A stretch of DNA of 64,000 bases from Nostoc desertorum CM1-VF14 (GCA_019359245.1 JAHHHR010000020.1:1-64000), one strand, 5' to 3'. Positions 42,880 to 51,491 are shown, counted from the stretch's first letter. The notes: a model not told the origin generated them from the sequence alone. Numbers and translations: made by a program.

Positions 42880-43164
42880 TTAAACTGGCGTAAATGTTGT
42901 TCCATCAAACTCAAACGGTCTCCCATTTTTGACTATTCCAGGAGATTGTGTAGATGCAAATCCTCTGGCTTTCCCTCGAGGATTTACCCGATTAATCTCA
43001 GTGGGTAATGTTACTCCGCTGTTCCCTGGAGGAGTACTAGGGTTCCCATCAGGGTCTATTCCGTTTTTACCAGGAGCATAAACCAGTGCACCGCCAATAA
43101 TTGCCTCTTCATCTGTCTCTGTGAGATTCTCTAGGTAAAAAATGTCGCTATTTTGTATTGTCAT
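42880..43164 (-). CDS. Small peptide with double-glycine leader, possible RiPP precursor
   Basis: A 94-residue peptide. Residues 1-25, MTIQNSDIFYLENLTETDEE then AIIGG, look like the acidic leader with a GG cleavage site of bacteriocin-type precursors. The 69-residue remainder is rich in Gly, Pro, Asn, Thr and Ser and has no Cys. Cleavage after GG by a C39 peptidase/transporter is the usual route, but no such gene is in the window. A 2OG-Fe oxygenase gene lies 620 bases upstream on the same strand and the kinase-HopA1 pair 2.5 kb away; a link is speculative. Confidence 0.55.
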   Translation of the reverse strand: MTIQNSDIFYLENLTETDEEAIIGGALVYAPGKNGIDPDGNPSTPPGNSGVTLPTEINRVNPRGKARGFASTQSPGIVKNGRPFEFDGTTFTPV

Positions 43165-43318
43165 CCGTCTAAGGTGTGAAGTGTTAACTCAAATTAGAGT
43201 AATCTAAATGTTTTTATAAAGCAACTGCTTGACATATAGCCACAACTCTGGTGCAAAATGATGAAATTTTTAGAAAATGTTTTTAGAATTTTTTGGAATA
43301 TAATAGTTGAACTCAATA

Positions 43319-43489
43319 TCAACTCCATCGGGAAGATTTATTAGGGTGACGATGTTCTGCCCATGCTTTTAGCTAGCTGAATAAAGTTGTATCAGCTTGA
43401 TTAAATATGCGTTTACTGATGACACCTGAGTAGTAGTTTGTCCATCCACGGATGACGGGATTCAGATGAGCGATTAGCATTGCAGGTCG
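43319..43489 (-). pseudogene. C-terminal fragment of a group II intron maturase
   Basis: The reverse frame reads LIAHLNPVIRGWTNYYSGVI then SKRIFNQADTTLFS-TAG-LKAWAEHRHPNKSS. This is the GIIM maturase-specific domain of group II intron reverse transcriptases (normally NPIIRGWANYH...W-RWAKRRHPNKS), with an in-frame stop. The reverse transcriptase domain and the intron domain V are not found. It lies just downstream of a truncated cas6. Confidence 0.75.
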
Positions 43490-43538
43490 CTACAGCTATT
43501 GATGCTGTTGGCGAAGTCAAAAAATGCTGTAAGTCAGT

Positions 43539-43793
43539 TCAGCAATGAAGCGATTGAGAGCTTTCTGAATATCCACCTTTACCTCCCTTCAAAAGGGGAG
43601 AGTTTGTATTACTAATTTGTAGAGGGGAAAGGGTGAAAGTTTTATCTGCGGTGGAATCGTGCAAGCGATCGCCTAATGTGCTATCTACAGAACTAATGAG
43701 GGTTAAAAATAAGGCGTGGAGATGTCTACCTGTGAGATATTGTGGTGGAATGGGCGATTGAGGTAGTAAATTGAACACTAAACTATAAGGCAT
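43539..43793 (-). pseudogene. cas6: cas6 N-terminal fragment
   Basis: The first 59 residues (MPYSLVFNLLPQSPIPPQYL; TGRHLHALFLTLISSVDSTL) match the N-terminus of cyanobacterial Cas6, the CRISPR RNA-processing endonuclease. After FTLSPLQ the frame enters repeat-derived sequence (SPLLKGGKGG) and stops, whereas full Cas6 is about 200-250 residues or longer. No CRISPR array or other cas gene is visible. The start overlaps the upstream oxygenase by 11 bases. Confidence 0.75.
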
Positions 43794-44403
43794 ACTTTCT
43801 TTTTTTGGTTGTAGACTGAGTGATTCTTGACTCTACAGTGAACTCAGGGATTTCCTGGAGTTCAGCATCACTCAAACTATACTGTTCACAAACGAGACTC
43901 AGACGATTTCCTGGAGTTTTGACAGCGTTAACCGAATGGGTTAAATCACCTTGAAAGTAAACTAAAGTATTGAATTGGGGCTTAATTTGCCCAAGTTGGC
44001 GTTTGTGCGATCGCAATACCAATTCTCCCCCTTCCATATCCGCAGGTACGCGCACATAAAGGACACTGACAACCGCAGGCGGTTCAATGGTTTTGGAGTA
44101 GGAACGTAAGGAGCGATCAATATGCGGATCGACGCGGGAGCCTTCCTTTAGCTGTAAAGGATTGAGGTAAAAAGCATTACAATTGGGCTGGAGAGCCAAA
44201 TCTAGGTAAGGCTTGAAGTAGGGAAACTGCTGTTCAACTTTTGGTAATCCAGAACGCTGAAATACTACGGAAAATCCTTTCGTGGCGACAAAATCGCGGT
44301 TGAGGTTGTTGATAGCAAAGTAAGGACAAGCTTGGATTTCTCCCCACAAATTGTTTAGGTAATCGCTGGGGAAGGCATTGGTTTGTTGTTGATAGTGTTT
44401 CAC
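43783..44403 (-). CDS. 2-oxoglutarate/Fe(II)-dependent oxygenase
   Basis: A 206-residue enzyme with the jelly-roll iron triad: His94 and Asp96 in VDPHIDRS, His156 in GDLTHSVNA, and Arg167 for 2-oxoglutarate in GNRLSLVCE. It resembles prolyl-4-hydroxylase-like small oxygenases. The substrate is unknown; an amino acid, peptide or small molecule would fit. The C-terminal KKRKYAL is basic. It lies between the MITE-like element at 44469 and the cas6 fragment. Confidence 0.82.
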   Translation of the reverse strand: MKHYQQQTNAFPSDYLNNLWGEIQACPYFAINNLNRDFVATKGFSVVFQRSGLPKVEQQFPYFKPYLDLALQPNCNAFYLNPLQLKEGSRVDPHIDRSLRSYSKTIEPPAVVSVLYVRVPADMEGGELVLRSHKRQLGQIKPQFNTLVYFQGDLTHSVNAVKTPGNRLSLVCEQYSLSDAELQEIPEFTVESRITQSTTKKRKYAL

Positions 44404-44468
44404 TAGGGATAGAGGAGCGATCGCTGAATGTGGTATCTAAAATTTTAAAGACTGTCGAGTGATCATAG

Positions 44469-44559
44469 TAAGCTAATGAGAATTTAAGTTGCATAACACT
44501 AGGGCTGAAGCCCTTACTACAAGCGAATCAGTCTGGAAAAATGAATGACGATTAGCTTA
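44469..44559. repeat. MITE-like element, TAAGCT family
   Basis: Left end TAAGCTAATGAGAATTTAAG and right end ATGAATGACGATTAGCTTA. The right half closely matches 62645-62698. It lies directly upstream of the WYL-like fragment and may have removed that gene's 5' part. Confidence 0.55.
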
Positions 44560-44561
44560 TC

Positions 44562-44989
44562 ATGCCAATTCCTGGTGAGTGGCGATCAAATTTGGCTGAA
44601 ATAGAAGTGGAAATGTATCTATTTGCTGGCTTGGCTTTTGCCTATCAAGCTAAACCAGAAGACAATATTAGTGAGTGGCTACCAGATAAAGCGCGAGTCC
44701 GGCGAGTTGTTAGACGAATATCTAATACATTTTGGTTTAGCCGCGAAGTCATGCAATACAGCAGTTTTCTTTTGCATGAGGTACAAAGTCACTGGTTTTG
44801 AGGCAGGAGGCAGGAGGCAGGAGGCAGAAGAATAATTTGATTTGTGAATCCTTGGTTCTGTACTTCATTTAGCTGCAACTGCTGTATGCGCCAGATTGTG
44901 TAGTGATATTACCAGAGAATGTGCGCGATCGCCTTAAACAAAAACTCCTCATCCTCTGCAATTTATACGATATCAAAACCAGGTCTTAA
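44562..44989 (+). pseudogene. WYL-like regulator fragment split by a MITE
   Basis: The visible frame from 44562 reads SNLAEIEVEMYLFAGLAFAY ... RRISNTFWFSREVMQ. It then enters the MITE at 44757. Reading on from the far TA (44885) restores the frame: YAPDCVVILPENVRDRLKQK then LLILCNLYDIKTRS-stop at 44989. The restored tail resembles the C-terminus of WYL-domain regulators, possibly the CRISPR-linked cyanobacterial type, which would fit the nearby cas6 scrap. The N-terminal HTH is missing. Confidence 0.65.
44759..44884. mobile_element. MITE A, copy 1, with TA target duplication
   Basis: A 126-bp element with ends CAGCAGTTTTCTTTTGCATG and (inverted) CAGCAGTTGCAGCTAAATGA, flanked by TA on both sides. 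It carries four AGGCAGG-type 7-bp units. A 113-bp copy lies at 62502-62614, differing mainly by two fewer 7-bp units. TA duplication suggests mobilisation by an IS630/Tc1-type transposase. Confidence 0.8.
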
Positions 44990-45645
44990 CTCTTTCCCTC
45001 TCCGGTTCGGGGAGGGACGGTTTTACGTAGTAAAACCAGAGAGAGGTCTTATCACCCTTGACAAAAGTACACTTCCATAAGACACACTCATATAGCCGTA
45101 ATTTGCGATCGCCTATAGCCATCTACAATACGTAAGTAGTAAAAATGACCTAATAACAAAGCTTCCAGACATCAATTTTGAAAATTAAAGAAAAAAATAA
45201 TTACTAATTGCTTAAAAATTCCGGTTTTTTTAGCTTTGGGATGATAAATAAAAATAATAGCGTTGAATGTCATGCTTTCTAGCACGAAGGATTACTGAAA
45301 TTCTTCGCTGCTTTCAGGATGATTACTGAACATTAAACAACACCTACCGCCAATCAGTTTTGCTGGAGATGCAGCCACATCAATGGACTTCTACCACAAG
45401 ATTTGCTCTAGATTTATCTAAGTAAATATGCTGCAAAGCTGTAAAAATATCACCGTATCTAGGAGCAAATTTTAAAGCAAATGTAAAGGGCTTGGTGCCA
45501 TTTTGGCAGGTTTTGATCGGAAAGATGGGATATTAGTAGATTGTACAAATCTTTATTGTTATTCACTATCTACCGACAACTGCTAAATAGAAGCAAATAC
45601 CGACATAGATAAGTTTAAGTAATTTAATGAAGTAGGAAATAATAC
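44990..45645. other. Gene-free region upstream of the kinase gene
   Basis: About 655 bases. CTCTCCGGTTCGGGGAGGGA and a TTTTACGTAGTAAAA palindrome lie near 45000-45030. I searched for short Cys-, Ser- or Thr-rich precursor ORFs and found only 8-18 codon frames without ribosome-binding sites, so no lanthipeptide precursor is evident. Confidence 0.5.
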
Positions 45646-46887
45646 ATGGTATTATCACTGTCTTCTCATAACGTTATCCAGTATCTGCTAGAAGCGGGGC
45701 TGTGTAGCTCAGAAGATGACGCATCAGATAAATCTGAGTTGCCAGGAAGTAGTAAGAACAATTTCGGTTTAGTAGTGACTCTTGCAGATAATCGTAAACT
45801 GCTCATTAAACAAGAACGTAATCTTAAAAAGAATGACGGCGCGCCTCGTGAATTGTTTCAGGAGTGGCTATTTCATCAGTTGCTCCAGCAGTTTCCAGTT
45901 CTCGGCAATATTTCCGCGATCGCACCATTGGTAGTCCATTTTGACGAAGAGAATTCTATCCTCGTCCGTAACTACTTAAGTGAATATCTGGAGCTTGCGA
46001 CATTCTACCACAATAATGAGATTTGTCCACAAGAAATTGCTACTGCGATCGGCACTACTTTGGCAGGACTCCATCGCGCAACCTACAACCGCCGAGAATA
46101 TAAGGATTTTATGGCAACTGCTCCTCAAGGAGAGTTTCGCTATGGCTTTTACAATCCAGCGCAGGGGGTAGAGTCAATTGGTCCGGAGATTTTTGGCACG
46201 GTTCCCACAGAGGCGCTGAAATTCTATTTACTATACCAGCAGTCGGAGAGTTTGGAATCTGCGATCGCGGATTTGGCGTATGACTGGAATCCTTGTTGCT
46301 TGACTCACAACGACCTGAAATTGAACAACATTTTGGTTCATTCCAGGTGGGAGAAACTAGATAATTGCCTAGTAAGACTAATTAATTGGGAAGCTTGTTC
46401 TTGGGGAGATCCAGCCTTTGATTTGGGAACTTTACTAGGAAGCTATTTAGGAATTTGGCTCAATAGCCTCGTTGTAGATCCCACCATTGAGTTAGAAGAA
46501 TCTCTAAATCTCGCGTTGACACCGTTGGAGAGTTTACAACCTTCAATTATTGCCTTAATTAGGGCTTATTTAAATGCTTTTCCCATGATTTTGGAATACC
46601 GCAGTGACTTTATTGTACGCGTTATCCAGTTTGCGGGGCTGGCATTGATTCATCAAATTCAGGATATGATTACCTGCGGAAAATCCTTTAATAATGCTGA
46701 CATTTGTATGCTGCAAGTGGCTAAAAGCTTACTCACTATGCCGCAGCAAGGCGTACTAACAATTTTTGGAATATCAGAGTCAGAAATTATAAATCCTGTG
46801 GGAAAAATTCATAAACTTCCTCAGCCTGTAAAAGAGCCGCAGCTACTTCGGATTTATTACGAAAAAACTCGGCTCCGCGGTTGTTAA
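45646..46887 (+). CDS. APH-like kinase, partner of HopA1 protein
   Basis: A 413-residue protein with the aminoglycoside-phosphotransferase fold: LLIKQERNLKK near the P-loop region, catalytic loop LTHNDLKLNNIL (Asp223, Asn228) and the metal-binding segment LINWEACSWGDPAFDLGTLL, where the usual ID(W/F)E Asp is Asn247. Followed by a HopA1-domain gene, this is the pair seen in class V lanthipeptide and thioamitide clusters, where the kinase phosphorylates Ser/Thr of a precursor and HopA1 eliminates phosphate. That role is inferred from context. ATG 45646; 232 bases separate it from the next gene. Confidence 0.8.
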   Translation: MVLSLSSHNVIQYLLEAGLCSSEDDASDKSELPGSSKNNFGLVVTLADNRKLLIKQERNLKKNDGAPRELFQEWLFHQLLQQFPVLGNISAIAPLVVHFDEENSILVRNYLSEYLELATFYHNNEICPQEIATAIGTTLAGLHRATYNRREYKDFMATAPQGEFRYGFYNPAQGVESIGPEIFGTVPTEALKFYLLYQQSESLESAIADLAYDWNPCCLTHNDLKLNNILVHSRWEKLDNCLVRLINWEACSWGDPAFDLGTLLGSYLGIWLNSLVVDPTIELEESLNLALTPLESLQPSIIALIRAYLNAFPMILEYRSDFIVRVIQFAGLALIHQIQDMITCGKSFNNADICMLQVAKSLLTMPQQGVLTIFGISESEIINPVGKIHKLPQPVKEPQLLRIYYEKTRLRGC

Positions 46888-47119
46888 TGGCAGGGAGCAG
46901 AATAATTTAAATAAGAATTCAGGACTCAGAATTTAGGAGTCAGAATAGTTAAAAAATTTGATGAATGAATATGCTAATCATCCTAGTTTTTTATCAATAA
47001 AGAATTCTTAACGAAAATTTAAATTTTTCTGCCTATCTACCTGTCATAGGTTTCCGAGGTTTTTGCCTCAGAGGGATTTCATAAGTTTAGATTTTAAAGT
47101 TTGAGTTCTAAATAGATTA
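46888..47119. other. Spacer between kinase and HopA1 genes
   Basis: 232 bases containing AATTCAGGACTCAGAATTTAGGAGTCAGAAT repeats split over 46913-46944, and CCGAGGTTTTTGCCTCAG, a small hairpin near 47056. No ORF. Confidence 0.45.
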
Positions 47120-48208
47120 ATGCTAAATTACTCTACCAATCAACCCCTAACTTCTCTATTCGACATCGCTAAGAATATTCAGATTGAGTCAAATTTTTGT
47201 ATTTATCATCCCAATTACCAACCCTTTGCTCTACCGACTAAAGTAGCCGATAGATTTCAGCAAAATTCTGTAGATTTACAACAGAAATATCTTACTCTAC
47301 TGCTGCGAAACTTTCTTTATGGGATCTATTACAATGGCTCCCTCCAAAGTACTTTAGCAGTCAATACTGATAGTAGTAATTGCCCGCCAAAGCATAATTT
47401 AGCAGATAATTCCATCTTAGAAATTGATTGGAACTTTTATGAGCGATTGCACGCTAGTAATCACGGCATAGGTTACTTTGACCCTCAATGGCAGGTGTTG
47501 CGGAAAGAACCTGATGGTACTATGGCGGTGACTAAAGGTGGTTTAACGCTTTATGTTGAGCCAGATTGCCATTTAAAATCCAGCAAGAAATCTACCAAAG
47601 TGGGCGACATGGTAGCAATCTGGATGCCCAAAAATCGATTGCAAAATGGCTGTTACTTGGCAGTTAGTAATGTTGGACAGGAACGGCAAAGTAACCCTGA
47701 TGCTGATTTAGGAGCAGGGCGAATTTACTTTAACTTTACGGCATCTGGTGCGATCGCTTTTATGGAAAGCCTAACACTGCAATTGAATGCAGCCTCGATT
47801 CCCTTTAGCTTTAAGGTTCTCCACAATCCCTGTGCATACGGACGCTATGATTCGGGGCTGCTCTACTTTGAACTCCCCGACTATCCAGCAATCCGCACAA
47901 TTCTTCAGGGTATTTATCCAAAAAATCAATCCCATTTCCAGCCGGAAATTCCCTTGTTTACAAAATTTTTAGCCCCGGGGTTAGGTTTAGCCGAAGAACC
48001 AACCCAAAAATTTGCAGCACAAGAAAGTTTTGGGATGAACCGTTGCCAAATTGTCGCTAATGCTTTACTAGAAGCTTGGCAAAAAGGTAAAAATGCAATG
48101 GAAGAAAGGATGAGAGTTATTGACCAACACTTTGCGCGACACCTAATAGATTTACAGCGTCCTTATCTCAATCCCAGTTCAGAGGATATATATAAACCGT
48201 TAAATTGA
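47120..48208 (+). CDS. HopA1-domain protein (putative phospho-Ser/Thr lyase)
   Basis: A 362-residue protein with the HopA1 effector domain over most of its length (DWNFYERLHASNHGIGYFDP; GTMAVTKGGLTLYVE; RIYFNFTASGAIAFMESLTL; FKVLHNPCAYGRYDSGLLYF). HopA1 was first seen as a Pseudomonas type III effector; LxmY/TvaD-type members act as lyases on phosphorylated Ser/Thr in class V lanthipeptide and thioamitide synthesis. Its pairing with an APH-like kinase supports that use. No signal peptide; no type III system. Alternative: a stand-alone phosphothreonine lyase acting on a protein. Confidence 0.82.
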   Translation: MLNYSTNQPLTSLFDIAKNIQIESNFCIYHPNYQPFALPTKVADRFQQNSVDLQQKYLTLLLRNFLYGIYYNGSLQSTLAVNTDSSNCPPKHNLADNSILEIDWNFYERLHASNHGIGYFDPQWQVLRKEPDGTMAVTKGGLTLYVEPDCHLKSSKKSTKVGDMVAIWMPKNRLQNGCYLAVSNVGQERQSNPDADLGAGRIYFNFTASGAIAFMESLTLQLNAASIPFSFKVLHNPCAYGRYDSGLLYFELPDYPAIRTILQGIYPKNQSHFQPEIPLFTKFLAPGLGLAEEPTQKFAAQESFGMNRCQIVANALLEAWQKGKNAMEERMRVIDQHFARHLIDLQRPYLNPSSEDIYKPLN

Positions 48209-48414
48209 TTGATAGAAAATGGCGAGGCACAGAGGCAGAAAAGAATAATTTATAACTATCCAATAAAGTCAATAACACTTTTAGATTTTGGATGAATAGC
48301 AACCAAATTAAAATAAAATGTTGTATCCGTAAATTTACCTCTCTACAGTGCTGAAATAAAAAATAGTAATTCAGATTTCTCAGAATTCCTTCTCTAAGAA
48401 ACCTGAAAAAACCT

Positions 48415-48954
48415 CTACGAATTAGAAAGTGTAAACAAAGATCCACCGTGAGCGGTAGGAATACTGTAGGCAATTTGATCAAGTCTTGGATTGGCAGCCT
48501 TTAAATCTCCAAAGAACGTCCCTCGTTGCTCTGGTGTCACCAGAATGTCCGCAGAATTACGCCCTGAAAGCGAAGATACAAATATCTCTACGAAACCACG
48601 AACCTCAAGGCTTTGTTTTTCATCCGTCAGTAGTTCTGGGTTCTTAATAATATCTGGCTGCAAGAGGAATAAGCCTGTATCATTTGCAGGAAGCCTCAAC
48701 TGAAATCTTACCTTTGGAGGGATTGGATCTGGAACCAAGGGACCTCCAACATTTACTCCAGTTACATCAAGCAAGGGAATAACGTCGTTTAGAGACGGTG
48801 TAACAGCTGTAAATACAAGAGACAATACTACAGAGAAGGGATTGAGATTAGAAAGAGTTAAAAAATAGCCTTGGATGACTTTGCGAGAAAGGGGACTCTT
48901 CAACTCTGGTGGTAATTGTGATTTAACGAGAATTTCAAAAGTTGAAACAAGCAT
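48415..48954 (-). CDS. Hypothetical protein, unknown
   Basis: A 179-residue protein with no Cys, rich in Leu, Pro and Val (PELKSPLSRKVIQGYFLTLS; VRFQLRLPANDTGLFLLQPD; VEIFVSSLSGRNSADILVTP). The centre looks beta-rich. It converges on the HopA1 gene. It does not look like a RiPP precursor because it lacks a leader motif. ATG 48954. No family recognised. Confidence 0.6.
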   Translation of the reverse strand: MLVSTFEILVKSQLPPELKSPLSRKVIQGYFLTLSNLNPFSVVLSLVFTAVTPSLNDVIPLLDVTGVNVGGPLVPDPIPPKVRFQLRLPANDTGLFLLQPDIIKNPELLTDEKQSLEVRGFVEIFVSSLSGRNSADILVTPEQRGTFFGDLKAANPRLDQIAYSIPTAHGGSLFTLSNS

Positions 48955-49109
48955 TATGTTTACCTTGTTTTATGTTGACAATGAGTTTACTTAAGTACCT
49001 ACCTGAGGCAACTCATAAATTTCTTAATAATTCTGTTATTTGAAACATTTGTACACAAACCATTAGGTAGGCGTGAAACTCCATATCGGCAATCCAGAAG
49101 ACTACACAA

Positions 49110-49144
49110 AAACCTTGAGCGCCGACCGCCAGCACTCAAGGTTT
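49110..49144 (-). terminator. xth terminator
   Basis: AAACCTTGAG and CTCAAGGTTT form a perfect 10-bp stem. On the xth strand the stem is followed by TTTTTGTG. It lies about 40 bases after the xth stop. Confidence 0.7.
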
Positions 49145-49181
49145 GCAAAAGAGAGGTCTTAAACCTGTCTCCATATTCAAT

Positions 49182-49964
49182 TCAAAATTCCACAATTACT
49201 GGCGTATGGTCGCTGGGTTGGGCTAATTTTCTGGGTGCGACATCGATGATGCAACTTGTAGCACGCTCATATAGTACGGGCGTGAGATAGTGATGGTCAA
49301 TCCGCCAACCTAAGTTGCGACGGAAGGCGGCGGCGCGATAATCCCACCAGCTATAATTTTCGCCTTCTTGGGTGAATTTGCGAAAAGCATCGGCAAATCC
49401 CAGCTTCAGAATGTCGCGTAAGGCTTGGCGCTCGCTTTCTGTCGCCATAATGTGATTTTCTGTACTCACTTGCTCGTGAATATCCTTGTCTTCTAGGGCG
49501 ATATTGAAGTCACCGCACACACAAATTGCAGGTTCTGACAGCACCAGCAATCGTAAATACTCGTGTAGCGCTGCCAACCAACGCAGTTTATATTCATATT
49601 TTTCAGTTCCTACTGCTGCACCGTTGGGAACATATAAGTTAACAATCCGAACACCATCAATTACACCTGTAATCACCCGCTTTTGCTCATCCCATTCGTG
49701 GTGTAAATCTGGTAAAATCGCCCTAAAACCGCTACTTACGTCTACGAGCGGCTGGCGGCTAATTAGGGCTACGCCGTTATAAGATTTTTGTCCTGATATA
49801 TAAAGGTTATAACCTAACTCCTCAAAAGGCGATCGCGGATACTCGGCATCCATAACCTTGGTTTCTTGCAAGCAGAGAACATCAACGGGATTGTTAGTTA
49901 ACCAATCAGTAACCTGTTCTAGACGAGTGCGAATTGAGTTGACGTTCCAAGTAGCGATTTTCAT
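49182..49964 (-). CDS. xth: Exodeoxyribonuclease III / AP endonuclease
   Basis: A 260-residue enzyme of the exonuclease III family that cuts at abasic sites in base-excision repair. Motifs in order: IATWNVNSIR, LCLQETKVMD (metal Glu), VALISRQPL, NLYVPNG (catalytic Tyr), CGDFNIA (catalytic Asp/Asn), YSWWDYRA, and the C-terminal QPSDHTPVIVEF with catalytic Asp-His. All active-site residues are present. Monocistronic. Confidence 0.96.
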   Translation of the reverse strand: MKIATWNVNSIRTRLEQVTDWLTNNPVDVLCLQETKVMDAEYPRSPFEELGYNLYISGQKSYNGVALISRQPLVDVSSGFRAILPDLHHEWDEQKRVITGVIDGVRIVNLYVPNGAAVGTEKYEYKLRWLAALHEYLRLLVLSEPAICVCGDFNIALEDKDIHEQVSTENHIMATESERQALRDILKLGFADAFRKFTQEGENYSWWDYRAAAFRRNLGWRIDHHYLTPVLYERATSCIIDVAPRKLAQPSDHTPVIVEF

Positions 49965-50420
49965 TAGTTATCAGAATTTTTTGGAAGATTAATAATTACA
50001 AATTGTGTAATTATTGTACAGTTACTTAATATTTATAATTGCTGTCATATTTCCCAATTACGTTTAAACGAAGCTTTAATAACTTGATCCCATTGAATAT
50101 TTTAGTATTATCGGAGACAAAATATTTAATTTTGTAAGTTCTGCTACAAAATATTCTACCTCATTATGATCCCCAGGGCAGATGTAACAAGTAATTGATT
50201 TGTTATACATTAGAAGTCTAGCTCAAGGTTGAGTTTTGCCGATAGTCTGTTTTATTTGTCGGTAGAAAATTTGCGACATGGTTAACCATTATTGCGCTTT
50301 TTGTAGCCTGTTAGGTTAATTTAAATGTCAAAAGAGTAAGTACAAATGCTCTGTTCTCATACAATAATGATGCAACTCATTATATTGAGGACAATTTCAT
50401 AGACTGAACCAATAAAACTT
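49965..50420. other. Gene-free divergent promoter region
   Basis: About 455 AT-rich bases between xth and the glycosyltransferase gene. No repeats of the main families, no ORF and no known motif. Confidence 0.4.
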
Positions 50421-51491
50421 ATGAAAATCGCTCAAGTTGCCCCCTTATGGGAAAGGGTTCCACCTCCTAGTTATGGAGGAATAGAATTGGTAGTGAGTTG
50501 CTTGACTGATGAACTTGTTCGTCGCGGTCATGAGGTAACTTTATTTGCTTCTGGCGATTCTCAAACTTTGGCTCATTTAGAAGCAGTTTATCCGCGTGCA
50601 TTGCGCTTAGACCCAGATGTAAAAGAGTATGCAGTGTACGAAATGCTGGAATTGAGTCAAGTTTATGAACGTGCTACCCAATTCGATATTATCCATTCTC
50701 ATGTAGGGATTTCGGCACTACCTTTAGCGAGTTTGATAACAGCAACTTCTACAGTGCATACCCTGCACAATGATTTTACAAGAGACAAGCGTTACGCATT
50801 TAGCTACCACAAAAAGCAACCTTATGTGAGCATTAGTAACTCGCAGCGTCAAATCGATCTCAATTATATTGACACTGTTTATAACGGAATTGAGCTAGCA
50901 GATTATCCATTCGTAGCCCAACCGTCAGAAGCTCCCTATTTGGCGTTTTTAGGCCGTTTTTCGCCAGAGAAAGGGCCACAACATGCGATCACTATTGCTA
51001 AAGAGAGTGGTTGGCGCTTGAAGATGGCAGGAAAGCTTGATGCAGTCCACTCTGAGTTTTTTGAACAAGAGATTGCCCCCCACATAGATAATCAGCAAAT
51101 TGAATATCTAGGCGAAATTAACCACGCCGAAAAGATTGAACTTCTGGGCAATGCTGCAATAACTCTTTTCCCCATTAGCTGGCAAGAACCTTTTGGGTTA
51201 GTAATGATTGAATCAATGGCAACTGGTACACCAGTAATTGCCATGAATTTTGGCTCTGTACCTGAAGTGATTGCCCACGGTAAAACAGGTTTTATCTGCA
51301 AAACCTATGCAGAAATGGCGGCAATGATTCCACTAGCTTTGGAACTCAATCGTCAAACCTGTAGAAAACACGTAGAAAACAACTTTAGCGTTAGTCAAAT
51401 GGTTAACGGATATGAAGCTGTTTACAGACAAATTATTAAAGACCGCATAAAATCGAATGGCCGCATTCATGCAGCTAACATTCAGTTTTAA
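50421..51491 (+). CDS. Glycosyltransferase family 4
   Basis: A 356-residue retaining glycosyltransferase with GT-B fold. N-terminal acceptor domain: PPPSYGGIELVVSCLTDELV and the FDIIHSH loop. C-terminal donor domain: FLGRFSPEKGPQHAI, then ISWQEPFGLVMIESMATGTP with the E(x7)E nucleotide-sugar motif. ATG 50421. Acceptor and donor are unknown. A short Cys-rich gene follows 54 bases later. Confidence 0.92.
   Translation: MKIAQVAPLWERVPPPSYGGIELVVSCLTDELVRRGHEVTLFASGDSQTLAHLEAVYPRALRLDPDVKEYAVYEMLELSQVYERATQFDIIHSHVGISALPLASLITATSTVHTLHNDFTRDKRYAFSYHKKQPYVSISNSQRQIDLNYIDTVYNGIELADYPFVAQPSEAPYLAFLGRFSPEKGPQHAITIAKESGWRLKMAGKLDAVHSEFFEQEIAPHIDNQQIEYLGEINHAEKIELLGNAAITLFPISWQEPFGLVMIESMATGTPVIAMNFGSVPEVIAHGKTGFICKTYAEMAAMIPLALELNRQTCRKHVENNFSVSQMVNGYEAVYRQIIKDRIKSNGRIHAANIQF

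Noticed and set aside
43539..43793. Functional Cas6
   Set aside because: Only the first quarter or so of the protein remains and the tail is repeat-derived.
48415..48954. RiPP precursor for the kinase-HopA1 pair
   Set aside because: 179 residues with no Cys, no leader or GG motif, a beta-rich composition and convergent orientation.
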